This document shows, in pieces, positions 47,141 to 58,717 of a stretch of DNA of 64,000 nt. The stretch covers positions 405,485,389-405,549,388 of the forward strand of contig NC_081408.1 in assembly GCF_030272615.1 (NCBI RefSeq), written 5' to 3'. Source of the DNA: Cryptomeria japonica. Lineage: Eukaryota; Streptophyta; Pinopsida; Cupressales; Cupressaceae. Position numbers and translations under genes: made by a program. The notes below the pieces were generated by a model. That model worked only from the letters and a program-made list of their open reading frames with translations, searched no databases and was not told the origin of the DNA. How positions within the stretch are numbered: position 1 is the stretch's first letter; each line of letters starts with the position of its first letter.

Positions 47141-48002
47141 ATCTAGATGCTAATGACCAACTTTATTGCAATTAAAACATTTAAACGATGCTTTACCTTC
47201 ATACTTACTTCCAACTAGACCTTTAGGGATTTTCCTTGCAAATAGTGCTTCAAGTTCTTCCAGTTCTTCATTTTCCCTTCTGATATCTTCAAGTTCTTTT
47301 GCATATAGTGCTTTCCAATTAGATTTGTCAAATGATGATGATGATGTTGTAGATGATGATGCTTTGAAGGCTAAATCTATCTTAATTGTAGCAACGAGAC
47401 CAAATTTCTCAAGCTCAAATGTTGAAAGTTTTCCAACTAAGGTATCTCTAGATACTGATGTATTAGGCATTGTTCTCAACTCATTAATAGTAGTTACTTT
47501 CATTTTGTATGCCGGTGGCAAAGCTCTTAGAACTTTAGAAACAATTTCATCTTCACTTAAGTATCCTCCACAACATTTTATTCCTAAAACAATTTCATTA
47601 ACTATTTCCATAAAAGCATAAATTCTTTCATCTTCTTCCATTTAAAAATTTTCATACCTAACCCAATAACAATCCAGTTTTGCAATTTTGATAGTGGTAT
47701 CTCCTTCATTCAATGTCTCCAATTTATCCCAAATAGCTTTAGCATTAGATCGGTCTGACCATGATTTGTTGATCTGATAATGCGTTCAAAAGTGCTTCTC
47801 TTGCTTTGCAATAATTTTATTTATCTTTACCCAATGTTGGTGGATTAGGTTGACTCAGAGTAGGACCAACATAGATGTTCTTTGTAACTTCCCATATGTC
47901 TCTTCCAATGTAGTTCAGATGTGTCTCCATTCTAATCTTCCATATACCATAGTTAGTTCCATCAAATTTAGGACTATCCTTCCTAAAAATGTTTGTTTCC
48001 AT
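47141..48002 (-). pseudogene. C1 gag (broken)
   Basis: The start is ATG at 48002, METNIFRKDSPKFDGTNYGI, the usual N-terminus of copia gag, about 45 bases after the PBS. After a stop and frame change the part from 47641 has GGYLSEDEIVSKVLRALPP and YKMKVTTINELRTMP of the gag core, a coiled region, and the zinc knuckle start CFNCNKVGH near 47160, where a stop and frameshift cut it. Only one knuckle is present, unlike the N-element ORF1. Confidence 0.9.
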
Positions 48003-48045
48003 AGGATCTTCTCAAGCTATTAGGCTTCTGCAAAAAGAGGACTTA

Positions 48046-48057
48046 GCACTGATACCA
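48046..48057 (-). other. C1 primer-binding site
   Basis: The minus strand reads TGGTATCAGTGC, the tRNA-Met PBS with one mismatch, two bases from the 5' LTR. Confidence 0.88.
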
Positions 48058-48059
48058 AT

Positions 48060-49160
48060 TGTTAGGAACCAGAAGGCAAATGAGAGGGGGGGTGAATCAG
48101 TTGTCAATGAATTTCAACCCAATTATAACTTAATCAAACTTGATACTTAATGCCGGTAAACCAAACTTATTGTCAGTTAATAGATTAACAGTTAATATCA
48201 ATACCGATGAAACTTAATGCATGAAACAAAAAGAGAAACAACATCCACAATGCATAACATAGATTTTGACGTGGAAACCCTGTAAGGGGAAAAACCACGA
48301 TGGGAAACCTTACCCACAATCAGATGATACTACTATAGATAGTATGTGTATACAAATGGGGTCTGCACATATAGAAAGGCCAACCGCCTATAGCACACTG
48401 CTCAAATGGGAGTCACAATGACTACAGTAGGATGGTTAAATCCTAGAATAATGTACTGCTCAAAATAGCATCTCCAATGCTGGATTCAATACTAGTTAAG
48501 CTCTGATAAACACCTTCAAACCTTCCCTAAACCTTCTCTATGGTCTGCTCATATGATCTTCAATATTTGCACATACCATGTTACAATACCATACCATAAC
48601 CATATCCTTTTTTTTCTCATCTCACAAATGAGATCTTACATATATACAAAACCTAAGACCAAATGTGTAGGTCGGCTCACTAAGAATATTACAATTAAAT
48701 CAATTACAAATAAGTCTTGATGCGATGCATCATGTCAGCTCAATACATTTACAACAATATTCAATCAATAAATCATCTCCATAATGTGTCATGTTGATCT
48801 GGAATAGATAACTCATACCGATCCATAACCTAGACCAATCTACTGATAGCAACAAATATGTCAACCCGATTAGACCAATAACAAATACACCAAAACCAAG
48901 TATCCAAACCATGTCTTCGACATAATCAAGTGATCTCTAGATGATAACAAGTCATCATCTATGCCGGTGAACCATATAACCTACTGGTGAGCAATATACC
49001 GGTGACTGTGCATAAGTCACTGAACTTGCTAGTGAACATAATGTGCTGGTTCAACAGTAAACCAATATAACCATAGTGCCAAATCAACAATGTAGATCTC
49101 CAGAAGGATAAGTGTTGACATCAATGATAAAAATAATGCAACACATCCATAATACCAACA
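48060..49160 (-). repeat. C1 5' LTR
   Basis: It aligns closely with 42391-43502. On the minus strand it starts TGTTGGTATTATGGATGTG and has TTGTCATTGATG within its first 50 bases, as in N1-N3. Confidence 0.95.
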
Positions 49161-49466
49161 AGACATAAATCTTCAGCTTATCATAAACTACTTGTAGCTT
49201 TTTGGGGAGAGTGTGATTGGGTCATCCTTCCAAGCTTGGAGGCCCCTACCCATCCTCTCTCAAAAAGACAAAAAATGTACATGATTGAGTTGACAAAGCT
49301 TCCAAGATGTGGGTTGTATGTCACTATGAGGCCTTGACCTTAGGATAAGAAGTGTTTGAAGTATTTTTTATTGTGTTGAGACCTGTGGAAATTGGGCTAA
49401 ATCTGTCCTACGAACATACACATTGACGTAATTTTTTGGACAATCACTCTGTAACAACCATTTTGT
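49161..49466 (+). pseudogene. Split unknown ORF, 3' part
   Basis: Joined to 42139-42390 through one AGACA, the frame reads on without a shift: SSAYHKLLVAFWGECDWVIL, then PSLEAPTHPLSKRQKMYM, ELTKLPRCGLYVTMRP and, after several stops, PTNIHIDVIFWTITL. Continuity across the target duplication is good evidence that C1 inserted into an existing coding sequence. Family not recognised. Confidence 0.55.
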
Positions 49467-49510
49467 ATTTGAGAATTGACTAAAATAAATTTATTCACAA
49501 CACTTCTTTA

Positions 49511-49706
49511 ACATAATTTATCTAGCATAGATATTTAGATGATTATTTAGTATGTGGGACATAGTTTGTACCTAACATAGATATCTAGATGATTATTTAG
49601 TACATGTGACATAATTTACCTAAAATAGATTTCTATATTATTATTTAGTACATGTGACATAATTTACCTAACATAGATATAGATAGATGATTATTTCTAG
49701 TACATG
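49511..49706 (+). repeat. Four tandem copies of a ~49-bp unit
   Basis: Units start at 49511, 49559, 49609 and 49657 (steps 48, 50, 48). Each reads ACATAATTTACCTAACATAG, then a GATGATTATTTAGTACATGTG-like end. The same unit, in both orientations, recurs in the foldback array that follows. Confidence 0.85.
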
Positions 49707-51101
49707 TGAATTTTTACTTATACATGATTTATTCATATCCAAAATAAGGCCTACTTAGGAGAGTCCATAAGTTGTCTGCTTCACATGTACATGGTTTGTT
49801 GGTAGTGTAATGAGGATGTACACACAACTAACTTTTGTAGTTGATACAAATTTTGTGTAAATATTTCAACCATTTGCTTTTGTGTAACATGACATGACCA
49901 ACAAAAGTAACAGTTGAAATATTTACATAAAATTTGAATCGATTACAAAAACTAGTTGTTAGTACTTGTAAGTCCATAATACATTGCCAACAAACCATGG
50001 TTCTCAGGAAAAATATGAACTCTCCTCACACCTTATTTTGGATATATTAATCATGTATAAGTATTCATATGTAAGTTTTATAATCATCTATATATATGTT
50101 AGGTAAATTATGTCAGACGTACTAAATAATCTTTCAGATATCTATGTTATGTAAATTATGTTCATAATTTACCTAACATAGATATCTACATGATTATTTA
50201 GTACATGTGAATACTTATACATAATTCATATTCATTTGAAATAAGGTGTGAGGAAAAATGCATGTACTAGCCACTAGCTTTTGTAACTGATTCAAATTTT
50301 ATGTAAACATTTCAACCAATTGCTTTTGTGTAACATGACAACGTGACCAACAAAACCAAACGGTTGAAATTTTTACATAAAATTTGAATGGAATACATAA
50401 GCTCACTTTGTTAGTACAAGCTTATTATGTATTACCAACAAATCATTGTTCTCATGTAACTTATGAACTATCCTCATGCACCTTATTTAGAATCATGCAT
50501 AAGTACTCACATGTAAGTATAAATAATCATCTATATATATATATATATATGTTAGGTAAATTATACATCACATGTACTAAATAATTATCTAAATATCTAT
50601 GTTAGGTAAATTATGTTCATAATTTACGTAACATAGAGTACTACATGATTATTTCTAGTACATGTGAATACTTATATACATGATTCATATCCATTTGAAA
50701 TAAGGTGTGGGAAAAAATCCGTAAGTTGCCTGAGATTCATGGTTCATTGGTAATGCAATTCAAGCATGTACTAGCCACTAACTTTTGTAACTGATTCAAA
50801 TTTTGTGTAAACATTTCAACCATTTGCTTTTGTGTAACATGGCAATGTGACCAACAAAACCAAACGGTTGAAATGTTTATGTAAAATTTGAATCGATTAC
50901 ATAAGCTTACTTTACTAACTACAAGCTTATTATGTATTACCAACAAATCATTGTTCTCATACAACTTTTGAACTCCTCATGCACCTTATTTAAATGGATA
51001 TATGAATCATGTATAAGTACTCACATGTAAGTATAAATAATCATATATATATATATATATATATGTTAGATACAAATTATACATCACATGTAGTAAATTA
51101 T
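49561..51101. repeat. Array of three long inverted (foldback) repeats
   Basis: Three successive palindromic units lie at about 49561-50160, 50161-50615 and 50616-51101. In each, a left arm (CCTAACATAG...ACATGTGAATACTTATACAT...CAAATTTTGTGTAAACATTTCAACC) is followed by its reverse complement (GGTTGAAATGTTTATGTAAA...TAAGTACTCACATG...TATATGTTAGG), with a short centre near 49890, 50340 and 50845. GTTAGGTAAATTATG, TT, CATAATTTACSTAAC makes the junction between units itself palindromic. No ORF is supported. It resembles a foldback or MITE-type element copied in tandem; a hairpin RNA source is possible. Confidence 0.8.
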
Positions 51102-51313
51102 CAGTTAACAGGAGAGTCATTATCATGTAAGTATTCATGTGGACCATTGATTATCAATTAATTGGACAATTCACTATCATTTTTTACATGGACTTGACTT
51201 AGAATAACTTAAACATGCATATTTAAAGTACATGTCCAATTCGCTTGACAAATATGTGCATGTGTATATAGGGGCCTACAGATCTAAATTAAAACTCAAT
51301 AGCAATTTGTCCA

Positions 51314-54300
51314 ATGGGGAATACAAGGACTAGATTATGGAAGTGTAATCGAATAAAAGAGATAAAAAAAGGGGATACAACACCTACTCAAGAACAACCC
51401 ATTGATGATGAAGTGGTTGCAATTGAGGAACGACAACAAATTGGTCCTAGTCAATCCAAAAAAAATTCTATGGTATAAAAAATTTGATGGAGATGGATGA
51501 AGACTCTCTTTTCAAAGAGATTTCAACTGAGGATATGGTACCAAAAAACACATTAACATTACACTGCAAAAAAAATTGGGATGAATATTTTCAAGATAAA
51601 TCTCTAACTGGAAGAGCACAGTTATTTACAAAGTTATTTAGGAGAAAATAAATTACTCTTGTTTTGGAGTTTCTAGGTGTTGATAACAAGAAGAAATCAT
51701 CAGACAAATCAATAAATCAAACAGTGATTGAAAATTTGGAAGAAGAACTAAAATGCATGGAGAGCACAAGTTGAGCTATTGATTTAAGTGTTTCCCATAG
51801 AGCATTAATGACTATGATTTCTAGTAAGAAATTATTACATAGAAGCCAAACCCAAGCAATTGCCCGATTGTTGAATGTCTCTAGAAGAACTATCCAAAGA
51901 TATAATAGGAAAAGAAACAAGTTGAATGAGAGTATTGAAAAGAATTGGGCAAATATTTGTAGGGTTTCTCATAAAAAGAGAAGCTCTAAAGATGTAAAAA
52001 GACAGGTTATTGAATACTAGATTAGTCAATCTCGTGTTTCTTCCAATAGAAGAGACACTATACAGATGAGAGATGAAGATGGTACCAAAATCTGACATCC
52101 AAAACATTTTATAGACACAAGACAAAGTGAATTGTTTAAAGGATTCAAGCAATAATTTCTAGATGTCAAGGTTTGTCAAAGGATGTTCGAGGGATTACGA
52201 CCATATTTTGTACGCATAAATAAGGTACGTGGAACTTGTTGCTGTCAAAATCATGTTGAATTTCATCTACATCTACAGTCATATAAAAAGGTAGTGGAAA
52301 CAACTAATCCAAATGTAGTCATCCCTGCAAGTACAACACAATTTGTGAAGTCTATTTTATGTGAAATATTAGAAGATTCAGATGAGTTCAATATACAACG
52401 TATAAAAAATACATGTGCTGATTGTGGAAATTTGAAGAAATTTTACAAATTGATAATATTGATCTTTCAATGCAAGTTATGTGGAAGAGATTTTAATATG
52501 AGAAATACCAAACAAAGTTAGGATTTAAATCCAAAAAAATTATGTTAAAGAGAGTGAATTGCCTTACAATGAGTTTATAATTAGATTTTAGAATCTCATA
52601 TATCCACATATCCAACTTTGTCATGGTGTAAGATGGAAAGCTAAATAGTTTCATGACTCAAAAAATTGATGTCCTCTAGGTTGTATTCTCTCAATTGTAG
52701 ACTTCTTTGAAAACTATACATTTAGTCTTTACATAGAGATTCAGAGTCAATATTACTATTCTAAACAAGTTGCAATCTTTATACAAGTTTTGTATAGAAA
52801 TGCAGAGTTTCATGTGGACGATGTAGAAAGTGGCAAAGATGAATGCATTATCATCAAGGAGGTTCATTTTATATCATTGATGATATTGGTCATGATAGGA
52901 GTTATGCAACCCATTTTTTGGGGATTTTTTTTTAAATATCATAAAGCATGGGATAAATGCTTCACAATATTGTATTTGGTCTGATGGATGTGTTGGTAAG
53001 CATGCAAATTGATTTCAATTTACTGTAGTCCTTTAATTAACTAGTATAATTAATTTTAAAAACATATTTTGGATTTGATTGTAACTTCACAAGATAATTT
53101 AAGTTTGAAAAAGCATTCAATTGGTTGTCACAACAACATGCTAAATGCAAGATAATTTTTTTGTGGAACTTTTTAAAGAGTGGACATGGAAAAAGAGAGC
53201 ATGATGGAGTAGGAGCATGTCTGAAGTGTGCACTTCACCAACATGAACTCGTGGGTACATGTTCAACGTATATATGTGTACTTCATTCAAGAAATCTCTA
53301 TTTACAAGTATATATCTTATGGGTCCACTAAATTGATAAAATGAGTTCTTGTGCAAGTAACAACATAAGAAATTCAAATGAATTAGTATAATGGTGCAAA
53401 AGTCATTTTGGTGCTCGTGACACAACATACAACAAGCATTGAATTTAAAAAGTTAAAGATATTGATCAATCCAATCCTTATAATTTTCAAACAATTAATG
53501 ATATTAGAATTTTGCATGAAGTCATGACTATAGGACTTAGCAAACTCTTGTGATTCAAGTAAGAGAAAAATCATGTTTCTGTGTTGACTGCATTGAAAAA
53601 AACACAAATATTGAACAATGTCAGAATATTAGAGATGGATATGTTTCACAATGGGAGATGGAACAATTAGTTGCAATGCCTCCTTATGAAGATAGTGACA
53701 TTGTAGATATTCATGATCCTCTATATTCAGCTGATTATGAACGCATTCCTAATTTAGTTTTTGCAGGTACACTTGCATTTTATTTAAATTTCCTGTTTTT
53801 ATTTTCATGTATTCTATTTAAATTTAAATTAATTTTGAATTCTTTATACATTGTAGCATTCAATTTATAAAATAGTTTATAATTTGTGGTCTATAGGTGA
53901 TATTTTTGTCATGGTTGCATATCCTAACAATATAGAAGGTGTTGACTATTATCTACTAAGATGCAAAAAAATAAAATGCAAATTGTCAGAATCAGTGGAA
54001 GATGGTGGTGTGCAATAATATCCCATTGGATCAGTCATTATTGAAGGTACCTATTATTAACAAACCAAAATAGATAATAATGGTGTTATATTTACTAATT
54101 ACATGCCAGGCCAAATTTTTTTGCATTAGAGTCACTTAGTTATAGCGACAAGATTACATTTTGACACTTTACCAAAAATAGGGCATGGCCCCTCTTGATT
54201 CCCAAATCAATAGATTGCAAAACCCTAAGAATGTGTCGAATTCTATATTCAGGTTGTGCAATTGACTTGGCCAACTAACAAGAATCTTTTGAAAGAATAT

Positions 54301-54360
54301 GTCTTCTACTCTTCAGGCTCTGCAAAACCTTGGCGGGTATACCTTTGATGAATATAGCAG
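51314..54360 (+). pseudogene. Decayed transposase-like gene, family not assigned
   Basis: The frame starts with ATG at 51314 (MGNTRTRLWKCNRIKE) and, with frameshifts and stops, gives a long protein-like series. A helix-turn-helix-like ARLLNVSRRTIQRYNRKR lies near 51860. Then come FEGLRPYFVRINKVRGTCCC with HVEFHLHL (52183), and Cys pairs CADCGN and CKLCGRDF (52410-52490). WSDGC lies near 52980 and SGHGKREHDGVGACLK near 53175. CFCVDC (53572) and DIFVMVAYPNNIEGVDYY (about 53900) follow, the last a possible BAH-like fold. WSDGC plus HGKxxHDGxGAxxK resembles uncharacterised transposon ORFs I have seen in plants and animals. Possible introns, for example 53768-53896, fit a GT...AG pattern. The name transposase is inference. 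Confidence 0.5.
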
Positions 54361-55169
54361 ACTTATAATTTTGTGTTGAAACTTTGATTTAGATCCACTT
54401 AATATGGAACATATATTTAAAGTGGATGTCTTATACCTTATTACTCCTATCTACTCCTCTGAAATAAATAAAAGAAAATTGAATCATGAAAAAAAAAGTA
54501 TATTACAATTTTTTAGATTAGTGTTTTCCTTCAGGGCTACAAAGTTATATACATCTGGTTCCTAATTATAATTCAAGTTACTTGGAATTCCAATGTGTTT
54601 ATACTTTACATAAACATGAACAAATGTAATATTATCTGGTTCTTTTTTTAAATCCAATTATCTTCTCCCAAATTTCTATTACTTAATTAAATAGAATTTA
54701 ATTTTACCTTACAAAAACCAATTAACCAAATCACATAGAGTATAAAAAGTTGCTTTGATAAATCAGAAATACCCTTGATATTTTGAATTAAATAAATGAG
54801 AAAGAAATAAATTGAAGACAACCATAAAATATTTTATCATCCATCATCAACAAATAATTGAGCATAGGAAACTTGGATTCTTCTATTAAAATCAATCGAT
54901 GTAAAGAAAGTACAAAAAAAAATTGCCAGTATTTTTTGTCTACTTATCTCCTATCTGTCTATCTTTATCTATATTTGGTCTTGGTTTCTCCCTTATATAT
55001 CGAAACTAGGAGAAGCAACAAGCTTTAGACCATTACAACATAACCATTGATAACTATTTAATATAATTAACAAATAAAGGACTTAATCAAAGATTTTAGA
55101 GAGTTTTTGTCAAACAAATAAAGTGCTTGATAACATGGAATAAAATAAAACATAACACATCTTCAACCG
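54361..55169. other. AT-rich stretch without a gene
   Basis: I see no conserved motif, no long frame and no terminal repeat here. It separates the transposase-like gene on the plus strand from the extra ORF on the minus strand. Any 3' end of the former or LTR belonging to the latter is not recognisable. Confidence 0.5.
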
Positions 55170-58100
55170 ATGAATATAATTAAGCCTTTTTAACATCACA
55201 TTTCGAGTGGCAACCCATGACCTTGGGTTTGGCAAGATTCCACTTTTAGTAAAGGCCTCCTCCATATTCACCGGTGGTGTTTCTGCTACTCTAGTCTTTT
55301 GAGGTCCTCAGATAGGTTGGTCTCTCATTGGTATACCTCATAATTGCTTGGTCATTTGTAACTTTGAATAGCTGGTATATTCATGAGTTGATCTTTCCAC
55401 CTTTTGTCAATTATTTCTTGTACCTCTATAGCAAATTTTTCATAACCAACATCCAAGGTGATAATCATGTCTAAGAATAAATTGAAAATTTGAACACTTG
55501 TATCCTTTTTTTCTTTCATGTGGAACATAATCTTAGGAGCCATTTGGCAGAATTCGTTCTTCCAGTCATTGAAGTCTCTTATATGTTTGTCCTTGTCCAA
55601 GATATGCGGTATAGTCCAATGTTGAAATGTATCAAAAGAGTTTATCTTGGCTCTCATCCTTTGTTCTTCACCTGTATTATATCGGAGCTCTTCAGTGATT
55701 ATTGTTATTGCTTTTCCGTTCCTTTTATTGCCCAAGGAGAAGTCGGGTCCCTTTGTGTAACCTTGCATAAAGTGATCAAAGTGTGATGGGCTGGTTGCCA
55801 CCTTTTCGATAGAGCTTCCAAGTTGGGTTTATTTTCTTTAAACATTTCTATCATTTTCAATAAGGACTCATACCCCTTATAAACATCATCTAACTTTTCA
55901 ATGACCAGTTTCACCCTGTGGGCTAGTATTTGCTCAAAAGTACTATACATTTCTTGTGGCATTTTCTAAAAATCTTCTTCATTAGCCATATTCAAGTCTT
56001 TGATTTCTTTTTAATATATTTTTTTTCTTCACTATATCCTCTACTATCCTCAATTTTGTCTAAAGGCTTAGGTGAAGCATGTTTGTGCAAGATGATGGCT
56101 TTGCTTTGATTTTTAGGTTGTCCTTTTTTTTCTTTCAACATGGCATTTTCAATATATAGCCTATTAATTTCATCATTCATCTCCTTGCACCCCTATTCAA
56201 GCTCAAATATTTTTTGCTGCATGCGCTTTATTCCATCTCTTGTGAACATAACAGAATGCATGGTCAATGTGGTCGCCTCCAATGAGGAGGTATCTTTTAT
56301 GGTTTTTAGAATTGTTGTTCCCCTTGTTTCCTTCACCATGTCCACTAACTTTGTCTTGTTAGTGCTTTTAAAATTTACCCATGCAGCTAATATCTTAGTT
56401 CTTGGATTGTATCATGTACCACTTACCCCTTCTTCAGAGTCAAACTTTTCTACCAACATGGGGTCCTCTTGTTTCCTTACTTGATCTAATAAAATCATTT
56501 TCTTTAGTGTCATTCCTGGTATAATCAACATATTACTCTTCATAATTGTTTCTCTAGCCTCCATAGGGCTAATATGCATATCATCAAACTATATTTCTTT
56601 GAAGGTTCAAGTGATTCATCCATACACATGAGGTTCATCTATTTTCTTTCCTCAAACCCCTTCATCTTTATTTTCATCCTAAAATCTTTAAAATCTGGAG
56701 TATGTATGAATTCATCATCTTCTAAAAATCTCATCGATATTGCTATCCTTTCATCCATAGTATCTACAGGCTCTACTCCCTCTTTCATTTGAGCTTCATA
56801 GACATGTTTTTCTTCTTTATACCTTGGGGGAAACATTTATGATTGTTCCACCCCTTCATTACCCTTTAAAACCCTTAATGCACTGATGGCCTCATCAACA
56901 TTGTCTTCTCCTTCTGATTCTTCATACGGCACAAGGGGTTCAGGGTTCTCTATCTTTTGTTTTTTGTATGGGGGTGAGGTAGGAGAAGTCTCCTGCATAG
57001 ATTCATTATCAGATACATTATGAATAATAACCCCATGGGGTTTCTTTGGTGGAATTGTGGCCTTCTTGGCGAGGATCCACCACCTATTGATTTTCCATAA
57101 ATTTTCAAAGTTATCTAAACACAAATCTCTTTAACTCATTAGTTTTTTAATTAAAAAATCCAAAGATATTAGGGTCACTTTTCTTCTTTTCTTCTTCTAG
57201 CCTCATAAGAACATGCCACTTTTTTCTTCTCTGCACAATGTCTTGAAATGATACACAATTCCTAATCAAATCTTTTTGGATTAGCACATCATTTGAAATT
57301 GTTTTAAAAAAAGAACCAATATGATATTGAAGATCGCATACTCTCTCCTAGCTGGATTTCAAAGATTAATTTGCCTTTAGATATCCCTGCAACTTTTCAA
57401 ACATATTTGAACCAATATAAAAAATATGCACATTTGGTGATGTGGGGCAATAATGTCCCCTTATTTATTTTTTCTATCACTTCCTCTTCAACCCATAACA
57501 TCTACCACATGAACATCAAGAATACAATCTTGTCTGATACAACTATGGGCAAAAAATGGGGAGCCTGAGGGCACCCATATACTTTGATGATGGTGTGCTC
57601 TCCCATGTAGAACCAATCAACAAAATTATGTGTATGACCCTTTTCAATATCAAAGGCAAGTGGGCTCAACACCCTTCTCAAATTTAGTGACAATCTCTCA
57701 ACTTGATGGTTGAGGGAACCAAAAATCAGAATAAGAAATGAGTCATAAAGTTTTTTGTAATCACAATCCTTGCACCTTTTATCCCATAAGTAACACCATA
57801 ACTACACTGGTAGCCCGTTTCCCTTATCATCTACCATCCTTAATGTTATTCGTTGGTTGAAAAACTGTCTATTCTGAAATAATTTTTTTTAACATAATAG
57901 GGAATAGTGGTGAAAGTCCCAACTCTTCTTCTCTTTCGATGCCATAAGTTGATCATGAATTTTCCTCTCTAGTTTAGATGCAAAGTCAAATTCAAGGCTC
58001 ACTTTAGAATTTTTTATTCTCATGGCCATGTACATTAGTGACACAGGCATTTTAGCCTTGACATCCTCTGCTAACACTTGACACAAATAAAAGTATGTAT

Positions 58101-58717
58101 TTTGGAAGTACACAAGGAAATCCTCCATAGGAATGGGTTCATTGTCTGAGATCACCACAATTTTATTGTTCATGCCCCTCCTTTATTAGTACAAAATCTT
58201 ATCCTTCCTAAAGGTTTTCCTTAACCTAGTATAATCTATATCAAACTGCTCGAGATCAACTTTAGTGTGAGCTTGTTTGTTTAGCATAAAAAAATTGATA
58301 ATGGCCGATTTGTGACCACTGCAAGGGATTTCCACTAGGCATCCTGACAATTTGAGTTACTGGGTGATAATTGTCAGCTAACACTTGAATCAATTCAACA
58401 TCAATAAAGACATTTGGTACTATCAACTTTGCATCATCAAGGGTCTAAGGATTCAACATAGGGACCTACCCATCTCTATTTTTGCAAAACTACCAAAACA
58501 ACTACCTTCCTACTATTGGAATTGCAACATCCTGACAACCCTCTAACCTATCTTTGAACACATTTTTAGCCCATGTGTCTACTTACCTGGGTAATGCTTC
58601 TAGCATTGATTTTTGCAATGGTCAGTTTGTTGGGTTAGGGAACCTAGGTTTTCTTTTAGAGCTTTCGCTCCCTTTTGAACTTTCACATTCTTTCGACTCT
58701 TCCTTCTTCCTAGGCAT
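55170..58717 (-). pseudogene. Extra ORF next to G3, function unknown (broken)
   Basis: The start is ATG at 58717 (MPRKKEESKECESSKGSES). A globular-looking part follows with VTQIVRMPSGNPLQW, IPMEDFLVYFQNTYFYLCQV, VERLSLNLRRVLSPLAFDI and HNFVDWFYMGEHTIIKVYG. Then comes a Lys/Pro/Ser/Glu-rich linker (PTSPPYKKQKIENPEPL, about 56950), a coiled-coil segment (EINRLYIENAMLKEKKGQ, about 56130) and a C-terminal helical part (FNDWKNEFCQMAPKIMFH). Frameshifts and stops break it into about seven frames. It lies downstream of the G3 integrase on the same strand, as the extra ORF of G2 does, but no LTR closes it, so membership in G3 is uncertain. It may instead belong to a separate element. Confidence 0.55.

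Larger units (their letters stand above)
42391..49160 (-). mobile_element. Ty1/copia element C1
   Basis: It is flanked by a perfect target duplication, AGACA at 42386-42390 and 49161-49165. The LTRs are 1112 and 1101 bp (TGTTAGGAAC...ACCAACA on the plus strand). On the minus strand the order is 5' LTR (48060-49160), PBS, gag, protease, integrase, RT, RNase H, PPT, 3' LTR (42391-43502). Integrase before RT is diagnostic of copia. Long open stretches remain, so it is younger than G1-G3, but stops, frameshifts and a lost catalytic Asp make this copy inactive. Confidence 0.96.

Noticed and set aside
49511-51101. Regular repeats resembling a CRISPR array
   Set aside because: Units are palindromic and contiguous, without unique spacers of constant length, and the genome is plant nuclear.
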